Source of the DNA: Chloroflexia bacterium
GTDB lineage: Bacteria; Chloroflexota; Chloroflexia; Thermomicrobiales; UBA6265
Assembly: GCA_013698285.1 (NCBI GenBank)
Contig: JACCVE010000161.1
Coordinates: 1 to 6,469, forward strand
Reading direction: 5' to 3'
DNA: 6,469 nucleotides
Below the pieces are notes generated by a model. The model had not been told where the DNA came from. It was given only the letters and a program-made list of their open reading frames with translations, and made no database searches. Shown here piece after piece: positions 1 through 5,461 of the stretch. How positions within the stretch are numbered: the first letter of the stretch is position 1; the number at the start of each line of letters is the position of its first letter. Made by a program: the position numbers and the translations under genes.

Positions 1-36
1 CAACGCGTTGCCGAGGGGCGCTGAGAACGGTCGTAC
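1..36. other. Short flank downstream of rhodanese gene
   Basis: These 36 bases follow the rhodanese stop codon in the direction of transcription. They contain a perfect 10-bp palindrome, CAACGCGTTG, at 1-10, which is expected by chance in DNA this GC-rich. I see no clear terminator; any terminator of the three-gene operon may lie beyond the window edge. Confidence 0.4.
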
Positions 37-435
37 CTATGACGATGCGGACGGAGCGGACTCGACCGGCTGCCCGGCCGCTTCCCAGGCGTGGATGCCC
101 CCGTCGAGGTGGGCGACCTTGCCGTAGCCCATCCCCCCCATGGCGTCGGCGGCCAGCGCCGAGCGGACGCCCGAGGCGCAGTGCAGGATGATCCGGCGGG
201 CGGGGTCGAACTCGGGGTGGTGGGTGGGGCTGGCCGGGTCGGCCACGGACGCCAGCGCCCCGGTCGGGACGTGGATCGCCCCCGGGATTACGCCGTCCTC
301 CGCCCGCTCGGCCTCCTCGCGCAGGTCGACCAGCAACGGTTCGCCCCCCGCCATCTCCCCGGCCACCTGGTCGGGGCTGAGGTTCTCGACCCGCGCCCGG
401 GCTTCGGCGACCATCTGGGCCATGCTCTTTGCCAT
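37..435 (-). CDS. Single-domain rhodanese-like sulfurtransferase
   Basis: This 132-residue cytosolic protein is a stand-alone rhodanese domain of usual length. Such enzymes carry sulfane sulfur as a persulfide on one cysteine and pass it to an acceptor such as cyanide, thiols or partner proteins. Visible signatures are the N-terminal VDLRE segment (residues 36-40), the GAIHVP segment (52-57), and the active-site loop HCASGVRS, with catalytic Cys86 and Arg91 in the CxxGxR pattern. The C-terminal DGGIHAW motif (111-117) is also typical. There is no signal peptide. The ATG at 433-435 was chosen because GGGAGA lies 5 bases upstream and because the 29 residues of the longer reading frame are an unstructured Arg/Pro run. 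It is the last gene of the sulfurtransferase-scaffold-rhodanese set, 106 bp after the scaffold gene. Its natural acceptor cannot be read from the sequence; the context suggests Fe-S assembly or persulfide handling. Confidence 0.9.
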   Translation of the reverse strand: MAKSMAQMVAEARARVENLSPDQVAGEMAGGEPLLVDLREEAERAEDGVIPGAIHVPTGALASVADPASPTHHPEFDPARRIILHCASGVRSALAADAMGGMGYGKVAHLDGGIHAWEAAGQPVESAPSASS

Positions 436-541
436 CCGTGTCTCCCGTCGTCGTCGTGGTCGCCGGATGGTCCGACCACCGGGTCCCGTCGCGCGGCCGT
501 CCGGTCGGCGATCACGCGGCACGATGTCCCGGTGCCGGTCT
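436..541 (-). other. Intercistronic spacer with hairpin
   Basis: This 106-base spacer separates the scaffold and rhodanese genes. A 6-bp stem, CGGCAC at 517-522 against GTGCCG at 532-537 with a 9-base loop, lies just after the scaffold stop codon. It has no T-tract on its downstream side, so it may be a processing or partial-termination hairpin, or mean nothing. A CGT/GTC triplet run (about 447-457) lies near the rhodanese ribosome binding site. I see no separate promoter. Confidence 0.35.
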
Positions 542-982
542 CTAATTCTCGAACGGGACGGCGTCCTGGGCGGTCATCCGCGCCCCGACGCGCTCCCGCT
601 CTCGCCCCTGCTCGTACTGGTGGATGGCGGCCTGGACGGTGCCGAGGGCCAGGGTGGCACAGCGGACGCGGCTCTTGACCACGTCGTCGCCCATCTCCTC
701 GACCATCTCGGCGGTGCCGAGGGCCGTTACCTCGTCCAGGGTCTTGCCCGCCACCAGCTCGGTGACGATGCTGCCGCCGGCCTGGCTGATGGTGCAGCCC
801 TCGCCCTCGAAGCTGACCCGCTCGACCCGGTCGTCATCACCGATCTTGAGGTACATCGTGATCAGGTCGCCGCAGCCGGGGTTGCCGCCCCCGAGCTGGA
901 GGTCGGCGTCCGCCATCCGCCCCTTGTTGCGGGGATTCTGGTAGTGGTCGAGGAGGTGTTCGATGTATTCCTGGCGGTCCAT
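542..982 (-). CDS. NifU/IscU/SufU-family Fe-S cluster scaffold
   Basis: This 146-residue protein is a U-type Fe-S scaffold, on which [2Fe-2S]/[4Fe-4S] clusters are built before transfer to apoproteins, or, for zinc-bound SufU, a sulfur-transfer partner of SufS. The three conserved cysteines are visible: Cys37 in GGNPGCGD with Asp39 two residues later, Cys63 in EGEGCTIS, and Cys108 in RVRCATLAL. The N-terminal HYQNPRNKG (residues 13-21) is a family signature. The gap between the second and third cysteines (45 residues) is IscU-like, without the roughly 20-residue insertion of Bacillus-type SufU. The HscA-binding LPPVK motif of IscU is absent, and the residues around Cys108 read like SufU (RxKCATL), so I give no gene symbol. 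The ATG at 980-982 starts the conserved region, with a weak GGAA 8 bases upstream; the 43 residues of the longer frame cover a tandem repeat and look non-coding. It lies between two rhodanese genes, 77 bp from the first. Confidence 0.92.
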   Translation of the reverse strand: MDRQEYIEHLLDHYQNPRNKGRMADADLQLGGGNPGCGDLITMYLKIGDDDRVERVSFEGEGCTISQAGGSIVTELVAGKTLDEVTALGTAEMVEEMGDDVVKSRVRCATLALGTVQAAIHQYEQGRERERVGARMTAQDAVPFEN

Positions 983-991
983 GACGATCTT

Positions 992-1018
992 TCCGTGTCC
1001 TTCGTGTCCTTCGTGTCC
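992..1018 (-). repeat. 9-bp tandem repeat, three copies, before scaffold gene
   Basis: On the plus strand the unit TTCGTGTCC occurs exactly at 1001-1009 and 1010-1018, and with one mismatch at 992-1000. In the transcript it reads as repeated GGACACGAA, so each unit carries an AAGGA-like Shine-Dalgarno core. The array lies 9-36 bases upstream of the scaffold start codon. The copy nearest the start is the degenerate one. This is seen directly; any regulatory role is inference. Confidence 0.85.
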
Positions 1019-1059
1019 TAAGGGGATAAACGCGGCCCGCGACCAGCCGATGCGCCGGG

Positions 1060-1941
1060 TCAGGCTCCGGTCTCGATCGGGACGTTGACCAGGCTGCCGT
1101 ACTCCGTCCACGATCCGTCGTAGTTGCGGACGTTGGGGTAGCCGAGGAGGTAGGTCAGGACGAACCAGGAGTGGCTGGACCGCTCGCCGATCCGGCAGTA
1201 GGTGATGACGTCCTTGTCCGGGGTGACCCCCTTGTCACCGTAGAGAGAGCGCAGTTCCTCGACTGGCTTGAATGTCCCGTCCGGGGCCACCGCCTGGCCC
1301 CAGGGGATGCTGGCGGCCCCCGTGACGTGGCCGCCGCGCTGGGCGCCCTCCTGCGGATAGCCGGGCATGTGGATCACCTCGCCGCTGAACTCCTGCGGCG
1401 AGCGGACATCGACCAGGGCCGGGTGGCCGGAGGCGACCTGGGCCAGCACATCGTCGCGGAAGGCCCGGATCGAGGGGTCGGGGTCGCTGGCGACGTAGGT
1501 CGTCGGGGCGTGGGCGGCGACCTCGCGGGTATAGGGCCGCCCCTCGGCCTCCCACTTGGCCCGGCCGCCGTCCATGACCTTGATCCGCTCGTGGCCGAAG
1601 TAGGCGAACAGCCAGAAGGTGTAGCAGGCGTACCAGTTGTTCTTGTCGCCGTAGAAGACGACCGTGGAGTCGTTGGCGATGCCGACCCGGCCCATCAGGG
1701 CTTCGAATCCGGCCCGGTCGACGAATTCGCGCCGGACCTGGTCCTGCAGGTCGAGGTGCCAGTCCAGCTTGATCGCGCCGGGGATGTGGCCGATGTCGTA
1801 GAGGAGGATGTCCTCGTCCGACTCCACGATCCGCACGGCCGGGTCGTCCAGGTGCTCGGCCACCCAGGCGGTCGAGACGAGGACCTCGGGGTGGGCGTAG
1901 CCGGTCTCGGTGTCGGTCGCGGCCGGTGCGTGGGAAACCAT
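1060..1941 (-). CDS. Two-domain thiosulfate sulfurtransferase (SseA/CysA-type)
   Basis: This 293-residue protein has the tandem rhodanese architecture and length of thiosulfate/3-mercaptopyruvate sulfurtransferases. These move sulfane sulfur from thiosulfate or mercaptopyruvate to an acceptor through a cysteine persulfide. The N-terminal rhodanese domain (about 20-138) is the usual inactive copy: its loop position holds FYGDKNNW, with Asp99 instead of cysteine. The C-terminal domain (about 160-288) is active, with Cys249 in CRIGERSSH, the loop I associate with actinobacterial CysA2/SseA proteins. Other signatures are YDIGHIPGA (48-56), MDGGRAKW (123-130), VDVRSPQEF (177-185) and NYDGSWTEYG (273-282). 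There is no signal peptide. The ATG at 1939-1941 is fixed by a strong GAGGAG at 1950-1955, 8 bases upstream; the frame remains open further upstream but carries no domain. It is the first gene of the sulfur operon and is preceded by a long non-coding leader. The CRIGER loop suggests thiosulfate as donor, but this is not proven. Confidence 0.95.
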   Translation of the reverse strand: MVSHAPAATDTETGYAHPEVLVSTAWVAEHLDDPAVRIVESDEDILLYDIGHIPGAIKLDWHLDLQDQVRREFVDRAGFEALMGRVGIANDSTVVFYGDKNNWYACYTFWLFAYFGHERIKVMDGGRAKWEAEGRPYTREVAAHAPTTYVASDPDPSIRAFRDDVLAQVASGHPALVDVRSPQEFSGEVIHMPGYPQEGAQRGGHVTGAASIPWGQAVAPDGTFKPVEELRSLYGDKGVTPDKDVITYCRIGERSSHSWFVLTYLLGYPNVRNYDGSWTEYGSLVNVPIETGA

Positions 1942-1949
1942 GGTCGTCG

Positions 1950-1955
1950 CTCCTC
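1950..1955 (-). promoter_or_regulatory. Strong ribosome binding site of sulfurtransferase
   Basis: GAGGAG in the transcript stands 8 bases before the ATG at 1941. It decides the start over the longer upstream-open frame. Confidence 0.8.
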
Positions 1956-2163
1956 TGGTGGTGGCGCCCGGCCGTGGTGGCCCCGGCGCCGGGAGAACAT
2001 TGGGAATGGGATGCATGACGGGACACCGGACCCGGGTCCGCGTGACGAGACGCACCGCTCGCGCCATCGGTGATGGGTGCACGGCGCGAGGGGCCGGGAC
2101 AGCGACGCCGGGAGCGCCAAGCGCGTCCGGGGCGATCGTGTCACCGCCCGCACCACTTCCCAA

Positions 2164-2169
2164 AGTATA
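2164..2169 (-). promoter_or_regulatory. Candidate -10 box for sulfur operon
   Basis: On the minus strand TATACT, in the context CGCTATACTTTG, is the best -10 match in the gap and one of its few AT-rich spots. No good -35 hexamer lies 16-18 bases upstream; the sequence there is CGGACC. If it is used, the transcript starts near 2157 and has a leader of about 215 bases. Confidence 0.4.
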
Positions 2170-2572
2170 GCGTGCCAGGGCGACCCGGTCCGGGAGCGCG
2201 GCACCGCATGGCACGTCGGTCACGGGGCGGGCGGGGCGAAGTCCCTCCCGGAGTGCCACCGGCGAGGTGCCAGCGGGGGCCGGGTATCACGGGATGCCGG
2301 TGGGCGTCGGACGCGGGCGTGGGGGGTCCGTACCGCTCGCCCGGACGGCGGGTGGGGGTCAGGAACCCGGTTGTCCGGAGCCAGACGTGGTGGTCGGGCA
2401 CGGCGACAGGACATGAGGTCTTGCCCGCGGGGGTGTTGCGTATCCGCTGTGTGCTCGCACGAAGAACCGCTCCACGGAGGACGCCTCCCTGGAGGGAAGA
2501 AAACGTTACCTTCCCGCCGTGCTCCACGATGTGGTGCCCCGTGCCGGGTGATGCCGGGACGCCGGATACCAT

Positions 2573-2593
2573 CCCGCCCCGGGGACGGGCGAC
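2573..2593 (-). terminator. Possible terminator hairpin after response-regulator gene
   Basis: In the transcript, CCCG and CGGG (2586-2589 with 2573-2576) pair around an inner C/G run, with one base bulged at 2585, about 48 bases past the stop codon. A second inverted repeat, GGGCGAC at 2587-2593 with GTCGCCC at 2631-2637, overlaps it and includes one base of the stop codon. No T-tract follows, so an intrinsic terminator of standard form is not shown. Confidence 0.3.
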
Positions 2594-2636
2594 GCGCCGT
2601 GTGGACGGAGATGGCGCGGGAGACGCGGGGGTCGCC

Positions 2637-3539
2637 CTACGCGGCGATGACCTCGAACGGTGTCGCGGCCATGGCGTGCGGTTGGGCCAGTTCCTGCCCG
2701 GCGAGCAGGAATTCGGCCAGGGCGAAGCCGACCTGGAGCGTGTTCTCGAACCGGCCGGGTTCGACCAGGGTCAGGGCCCCCTGGGCCACGATCCACTTCG
2801 GCGCCCCGACGACCTCCTCGTTCTCGTCGAACAGGGCGTCCATCTCGTAGAAGGCTGGTACCAGGGCCTCGAAGTCCCGGGTCGTGGTCGCCAGCACCTG
2901 GTGGATCACGGCCGGTTGGCCGAGCAGGAGGAACGAGTCGTTGCTCAGGTGGCCGATGCTGACCGTGGCGGTGGCGGTAGCGTTGCGACGCAGCAGGACG
3001 CTGAGCAGGACGACGAACTGGTCGAGGCTGGTGCGCCCGAGGTCTTGCTCGTAGTCGTGCGACGCCTTCAGCGTCAGGAGGCCGGCGGCGAACAGCTCGC
3101 GGGTGACCAGGCGCCGTTCGAGCTCGTCGAGGATCGAGCGACGGTGGGGGAAGTTGGTCAGGTCGTCGAGGAGCTGGGTCCCGTTGCCCGGGGACAGCAT
3201 CTGGACCTGGTGGACCAGCTCGGTCGGGTCGCACGGGGCCGCGGCCACGGCATCGACCGGCATGTGCGGCAGGACCCACGCGGGCGGAATACCGTCCTCG
3301 ACGAGGAGCAGGGGGATCCCGGCGGTGAGGGGATTGTGCTTGAACCGCTGGCAGAGGTGGGCCGTCTCTCCCCCGGACCCGTCGCCCTGGATCACGACCA
3401 CGTCTGGGGGGGCGCTGATCGCCTGGGCGAAGGCGCGGGCGCGGCAGTCGGAGACCGTGGTCGTCCAGCCGTTGCTCGTGAAGAGGGGCTCGGCGGCAGG
3501 GGCGATCTCGCGGTCTGGGTCGACGACCAGGATCTGCAT
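2637..3539 (-). CDS. Degenerate receiver + GGDEF-like protein
   Basis: This 300-residue soluble protein looks like a response regulator with an output domain related to diguanylate cyclases, but both halves appear catalytically dead. The N-terminus, MQILVVDPD, starts a receiver fold (about 1-117). By alignment to CheY-type receivers the phosphoacceptor Asp is Gln51 (PDVVVIQ), the conserved Thr/Ser is Glu81 and the conserved Lys is Ala101 (AAAP), while Asp7 of the acidic pair is kept. Residues about 122-290 follow a GGDEF pattern: DDLTNFPHRRSILDEL (125-140) matches the usual DPLTGLPNRRALEE opening, and the signature loop reads HLSNDSFLLLG (197-207), i.e. SNDSF where GGDEF is expected. The metal-binding Asp region is also changed. 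The ATG at 3537-3539 follows GAAGG at 8 bases. It appears to be a single-gene unit with its own promoter and a leader hairpin. A role as a phosphorylation-independent scaffold, sensor or c-di-GMP/nucleotide binder is possible but not shown. REC assignment is firmer than GGDEF. Confidence 0.75.
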   Translation of the reverse strand: MQILVVDPDREIAPAAEPLFTSNGWTTTVSDCRARAFAQAISAPPDVVVIQGDGSGGETAHLCQRFKHNPLTAGIPLLLVEDGIPPAWVLPHMPVDAVAAAPCDPTELVHQVQMLSPGNGTQLLDDLTNFPHRRSILDELERRLVTRELFAAGLLTLKASHDYEQDLGRTSLDQFVVLLSVLLRRNATATATVSIGHLSNDSFLLLGQPAVIHQVLATTTRDFEALVPAFYEMDALFDENEEVVGAPKWIVAQGALTLVEPGRFENTLQVGFALAEFLLAGQELAQPHAMAATPFEVIAA

Positions 3540-3561
3540 CAGGGCGACCTTCGTTTCGCTG

Positions 3562-3597
3562 GGGAGGGTCCGGCCGGGACGAGGCGGCCGGCCTCCC
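3562..3597 (-). promoter_or_regulatory. Strong leader hairpin before response-regulator gene
   Basis: GGGAGG (3562-3567) plus CCGGCC (3570-3575) pair with GGCCGG (3586-3591) plus CCTCCC (3592-3597). This gives 12 base pairs with a two-base bulge and a 10-base loop. The stem ends 22 bases before the start codon and leaves the GAAGG ribosome binding site free. There is no T-tract, so it is more likely an mRNA-stability or translation element than a terminator. Confidence 0.6.
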
Positions 3598-3616
3598 TTG
3601 GGGTATTCACGCCTTC

Positions 3617-3645
3617 ATCCTAGCCCGCCGGTGACGCCCTGGCAT
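3617..3645 (-). promoter_or_regulatory. Candidate promoter of response-regulator gene
   Basis: On the minus strand, ATGCCA (3640-3645) and TAGGAT (3617-3622) match the sigma-70 -35 and -10 boxes at four of six positions each, with a 17-base spacer. The start point would be near 3610, giving a leader of about 70 bases that contains the strong hairpin. Confidence 0.4.
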
Positions 3646-4046
3646 CGGCCGGGCGACACCCATTCGTCACCGCTCCGACGGGACGATCGGACGGGGGGAC
3701 TAGGCTGCTCGGGGTACCACGATGGCACCATGCCGAACGAGCAACGCGGTGGGCGAGGTGCTTGGGACGGGAAGGCGTGTCAGATGAACCGGGCGACGGC
3801 GCGATCGATCGCCGGTGGACGCTCGACCAACCCCCGGAAGAGCGATCGCGAAGACCCGGGAGGGCACGAGAACCCCCCGACGGAAACGTTGCTCAATTGA
3901 ATTCAGGTATCATGGAAGACGGTCGCGGAGAACATGATCCGATGTCCGGGAGGACCTCGTGTTCTCTAGCCTTCTCAGCATGCGTTTTCGGCCGAGACCG
4001 CGCTACGCCCGGGCGACAGACGGTGCCCACGGGGGTACCTGACCAT

Positions 4047-4067
4047 CCGGCCACATCTCATGGCCGG
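4047..4067 (-). terminator. Terminator-like hairpin after PLP enzyme
   Basis: A perfect 7-bp stem, CCGGCCA (4047-4053) with TGGCCGG (4061-4067), has a 7-base loop and lies about 57 bases beyond the stop codon of the PLP enzyme. There is no T-tract on the downstream side. Lack of a T-tract is common for GC-rich bacteria, but it leaves the call uncertain. Confidence 0.4.
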
Positions 4068-4123
4068 GGGACGGCACCTCCCAGGAGGCCGCGCGGGCCG
4101 GCGCCTCGCCGTGTCGTCGATGC

Positions 4124-5350
4124 CTAACGGCGAATCCCGGCGGGGACCACGGCGGCCAGGGCCTGGCGCAGGTCCTCGACCAGGTCGGCGACGTGCTCGA
4201 TGCCGACCGAGAGGCGGACCAGGGTGTCCTCCACCTCGGCGCCGGTCCCCGCCACGCTGGCGTGGGTCATCCGGCCCGGGTGCTCGATCAGGGATTCGAC
4301 CCCGCCGAGGCTCTCGGCGAGCTGGAAGACCCGCGTCCGCCCCGCCACCTCGGCGGCGATGTCCGGGCCGCCCCGGGTGGTGAAAGAGACCATCCCCGAG
4401 AAGCCGCGCATCTGGCGGGCGGCGACCTCGTGCCCGGGGTGATCGGCCAGGCCGGGGTAGAAGACCCGGTCGACCGCGTCGTGCTCCCGCAGGAACTCGG
4501 CGACGGCCATCGCGTTGGCGCCGTGGCGCTCCATCCGGACCGCCAGGGTCTTGATCCCACGCAGGGTCAGCCAGCAGTCGAACGGCCCCGGCACGGCCCC
4601 GGCGGCGTTCTGGTGGAACTTCAAAATGTCGAGGCTCTCGTCGTCGTTGCCGACGATCGCCCCGCCGACCACGTCGGAGTGGCCCCCGAGATATTTGGTC
4701 GTGCTGTGGAGGACAAAGTCGGCGCCGTGGTCGAGCGGGCGCTGGACGGCCGGCGAGGCGAAGGTGTTGTCGACCACCAGCCGGGCGGGGTGATCGGCCA
4801 GGACCCCGGCGACGCCGGCGATATCGACGATTTTCAGGTAGGGGTTGGTCGGTGTCTCGACCCAGACCAATTTGGTCTCCGGCCGCAGGGCGGCCCGGAC
4901 GGCGTCGAGGTCGGCCATGTCCACCAGGTCGAAGTCGATGCCGTAGTTGGCGACCACCTTGGCCGCCAGGCGGTAGGTGCCGCCGTAGGCGTCGTCGGAC
5001 AGGAGAAGATGGTCGCCCGGCCGGAGCAGGTACATCATCAGGTTCTGGGTCGCCGCCAGGCCGCTGGCGTAGGCCAGGCACCAGGCGCCACCCTCCAAAC
5101 TGGCCAGCACCTGGTGCAGGGCGGTCCGGGTCGGGTTGTCGGTCCGGGAATACTCGTAGCCCCGGTGGACGCCGACGGCCTCCTGGACGTAGGTGCTGGT
5201 CTGGTAGATCGGGGGGATGACCGAGCCGGTGACCGGGTCCGGCTCCTGGCCGACGTGGATGGCGCGCGTGTCGAAGTGGTCGGCGGACCAATCGGCCGCG
5301 TCCGGGCCGCCGTGCGCGCCGTCGCCCGGGGTGAATCGCCGGTCATCCAT
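4124..5350 (-). CDS. metB: Cystathionine gamma-synthase/gamma-lyase (PLP)
   Basis: This 408-residue cytosolic enzyme belongs to the Cys/Met metabolism PLP-dependent family and has full family length. It most resembles MetB as found in mycobacteria. It would join an activated homoserine to cysteine to give cystathionine, or cleave cystathionine to cysteine. PLP is held by Lys219 in STTKYLGGHSD. Asp194 in VVDNTFASP contacts the ring nitrogen, Tyr122 in AYGGTYR stacks on the ring, and Tyr67/Arg69 in EYSRTDNPT bind the phosphate of the partner subunit. WVETPTNP (163-170) and ESLGGVESLIEHP (346-358) are further signatures, with Glu352 at the position linked to gamma-family enzymes. The first 22 residues are an extra polar tail. 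The ATG at 5348-5350 follows AGGAGA (5359-5364) at 8 bases. It appears to be transcribed alone, from a weak promoter after a pair of stem-loops. Synthase and lyase activities cannot be told apart by sequence here; the symbol follows the closest remembered relative. Confidence 0.93.
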   Translation of the reverse strand: MDDRRFTPGDGAHGGPDAADWSADHFDTRAIHVGQEPDPVTGSVIPPIYQTSTYVQEAVGVHRGYEYSRTDNPTRTALHQVLASLEGGAWCLAYASGLAATQNLMMYLLRPGDHLLLSDDAYGGTYRLAAKVVANYGIDFDLVDMADLDAVRAALRPETKLVWVETPTNPYLKIVDIAGVAGVLADHPARLVVDNTFASPAVQRPLDHGADFVLHSTTKYLGGHSDVVGGAIVGNDDESLDILKFHQNAAGAVPGPFDCWLTLRGIKTLAVRMERHGANAMAVAEFLREHDAVDRVFYPGLADHPGHEVAARQMRGFSGMVSFTTRGGPDIAAEVAGRTRVFQLAESLGGVESLIEHPGRMTHASVAGTGAEVEDTLVRLSVGIEHVADLVEDLRQALAAVVPAGIRR

Positions 5351-5366
5351 GGGTGCTCTCTCCTGA

Positions 5367-5376
5367 TCGTAGGCGG
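5367..5376 (-). promoter_or_regulatory. Leader element shared with cupredoxin gene (copy 1)
   Basis: The transcript reads CCGCCTACGA, ending 16 bases before the start codon of the PLP enzyme and immediately upstream of its AGGAGA ribosome binding site. The same 10 bases occur at 5951-5960, 17 bases before the cupredoxin start codon. The identity is seen directly; function is unknown. Confidence 0.5.
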
Positions 5377-5427
5377 GGGACGCGAGCGGGCGGAACTCGT
5401 CTCGAAACCCGCGGCCCTGGTCCGGTC

Positions 5428-5457
5428 ATGCTACCACCGGCGGTCCCGGAGTTCGAA
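5428..5457 (-). promoter_or_regulatory. Weak candidate promoter of PLP enzyme gene
   Basis: On the minus strand, TTCGAA (5452-5457) and TAGCAT (5428-5433) are separated by 18 bases. Each matches its consensus at only three or four positions. The start point would be near 5421, giving a leader of about 70 bases. The -10 box lies in the loop of a small CCGGT/ACCGG inverted repeat (5422-5426 and 5436-5440). Confidence 0.3.
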
Positions 5458-5461
5458 TCCG

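Larger units (their letters stand above)
1942..2636. other. Non-coding gap and long leader of sulfur operon
   Basis: This 695-base stretch contains no convincing gene. Several open frames cross it, but they are Arg/Pro/Gly-rich, lack recognisable motifs, and look like the open frames expected in GC-rich DNA. The part nearest the sulfurtransferase (1942 to about 2157) would be its 5' leader if the TATACT promoter is real. The leader holds two perfect palindromes, 1982-1993 (CCCGGCGCCGGG) and 2027-2040 (CGGACCCGGGTCCG), neither statistically striking at this base composition. The far part (2510-2636) lies downstream of the response-regulator gene and holds terminator-like inverted repeats. I compared the leader by eye with SAM, cobalamin, TPP and T-box signatures and found none. 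Confidence 0.6.
3540..4123. other. Non-coding gap between PLP enzyme and response regulator
   Basis: This 584-base stretch carries no gene I can support. From right to left it holds a terminator-like hairpin (4047-4067), an AT-richer island around 3888-3913 that includes overlapping CAATTG and GAATTC, two GCGATC-type palindromes (3801-3812 and 3842-3849), a candidate promoter (3617-3645) and a leader hairpin (3562-3597). A small plus-strand frame from an ATG at 3912 to a stop at 4125-4127 encodes about 71 residues without recognisable motifs or GC-rich third positions, and I do not call it a gene. Confidence 0.6.

Noticed and set aside
1..10. Perfect palindrome CAACGCGTTG at the window edge
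   Set aside because: About a dozen 10-bp palindromes are expected in a window of this size and composition.
140..1021. Long plus-strand open frame opposite the rhodanese and scaffold genes
   Set aside because: It is antisense to two well-supported genes, has no recognisable domain, and such frames are expected opposite GC-rich coding DNA. The same holds for the plus-strand frames at 1171-2073, 2070-3623 and 4193-5515.
2159..2178. Sigma-54-like TGGCACG on the minus strand upstream of the sulfur operon
   Set aside because: The downstream half should be TTGCW after four bases; here CTATAC precedes TTTGG, so both the spacing and the GC element are wrong.
2141..2572. Minus-strand open frame of 143 residues in the gap before the sulfur operon
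   Set aside because: The translation is rich in Pro, Arg and Gly with no motif or hydrophobic pattern of a folded protein, and the candidate -10 box lies inside it.
3912..4127. Small plus-strand frame (about 71 residues) running into the end of the PLP enzyme gene
   Set aside because: Third codon positions are not GC-rich as in the real genes, the ribosome binding site is poor and too close, and no homology is recognised.
5351..5461. SAM riboswitch or T-box leader before the PLP enzyme gene
   Set aside because: The GGTGGTAGCATG string faintly recalls the T-box TGGTACCGCG motif but lacks its core, and no SAM-I or SAM-II core sequence is present on the minus strand.
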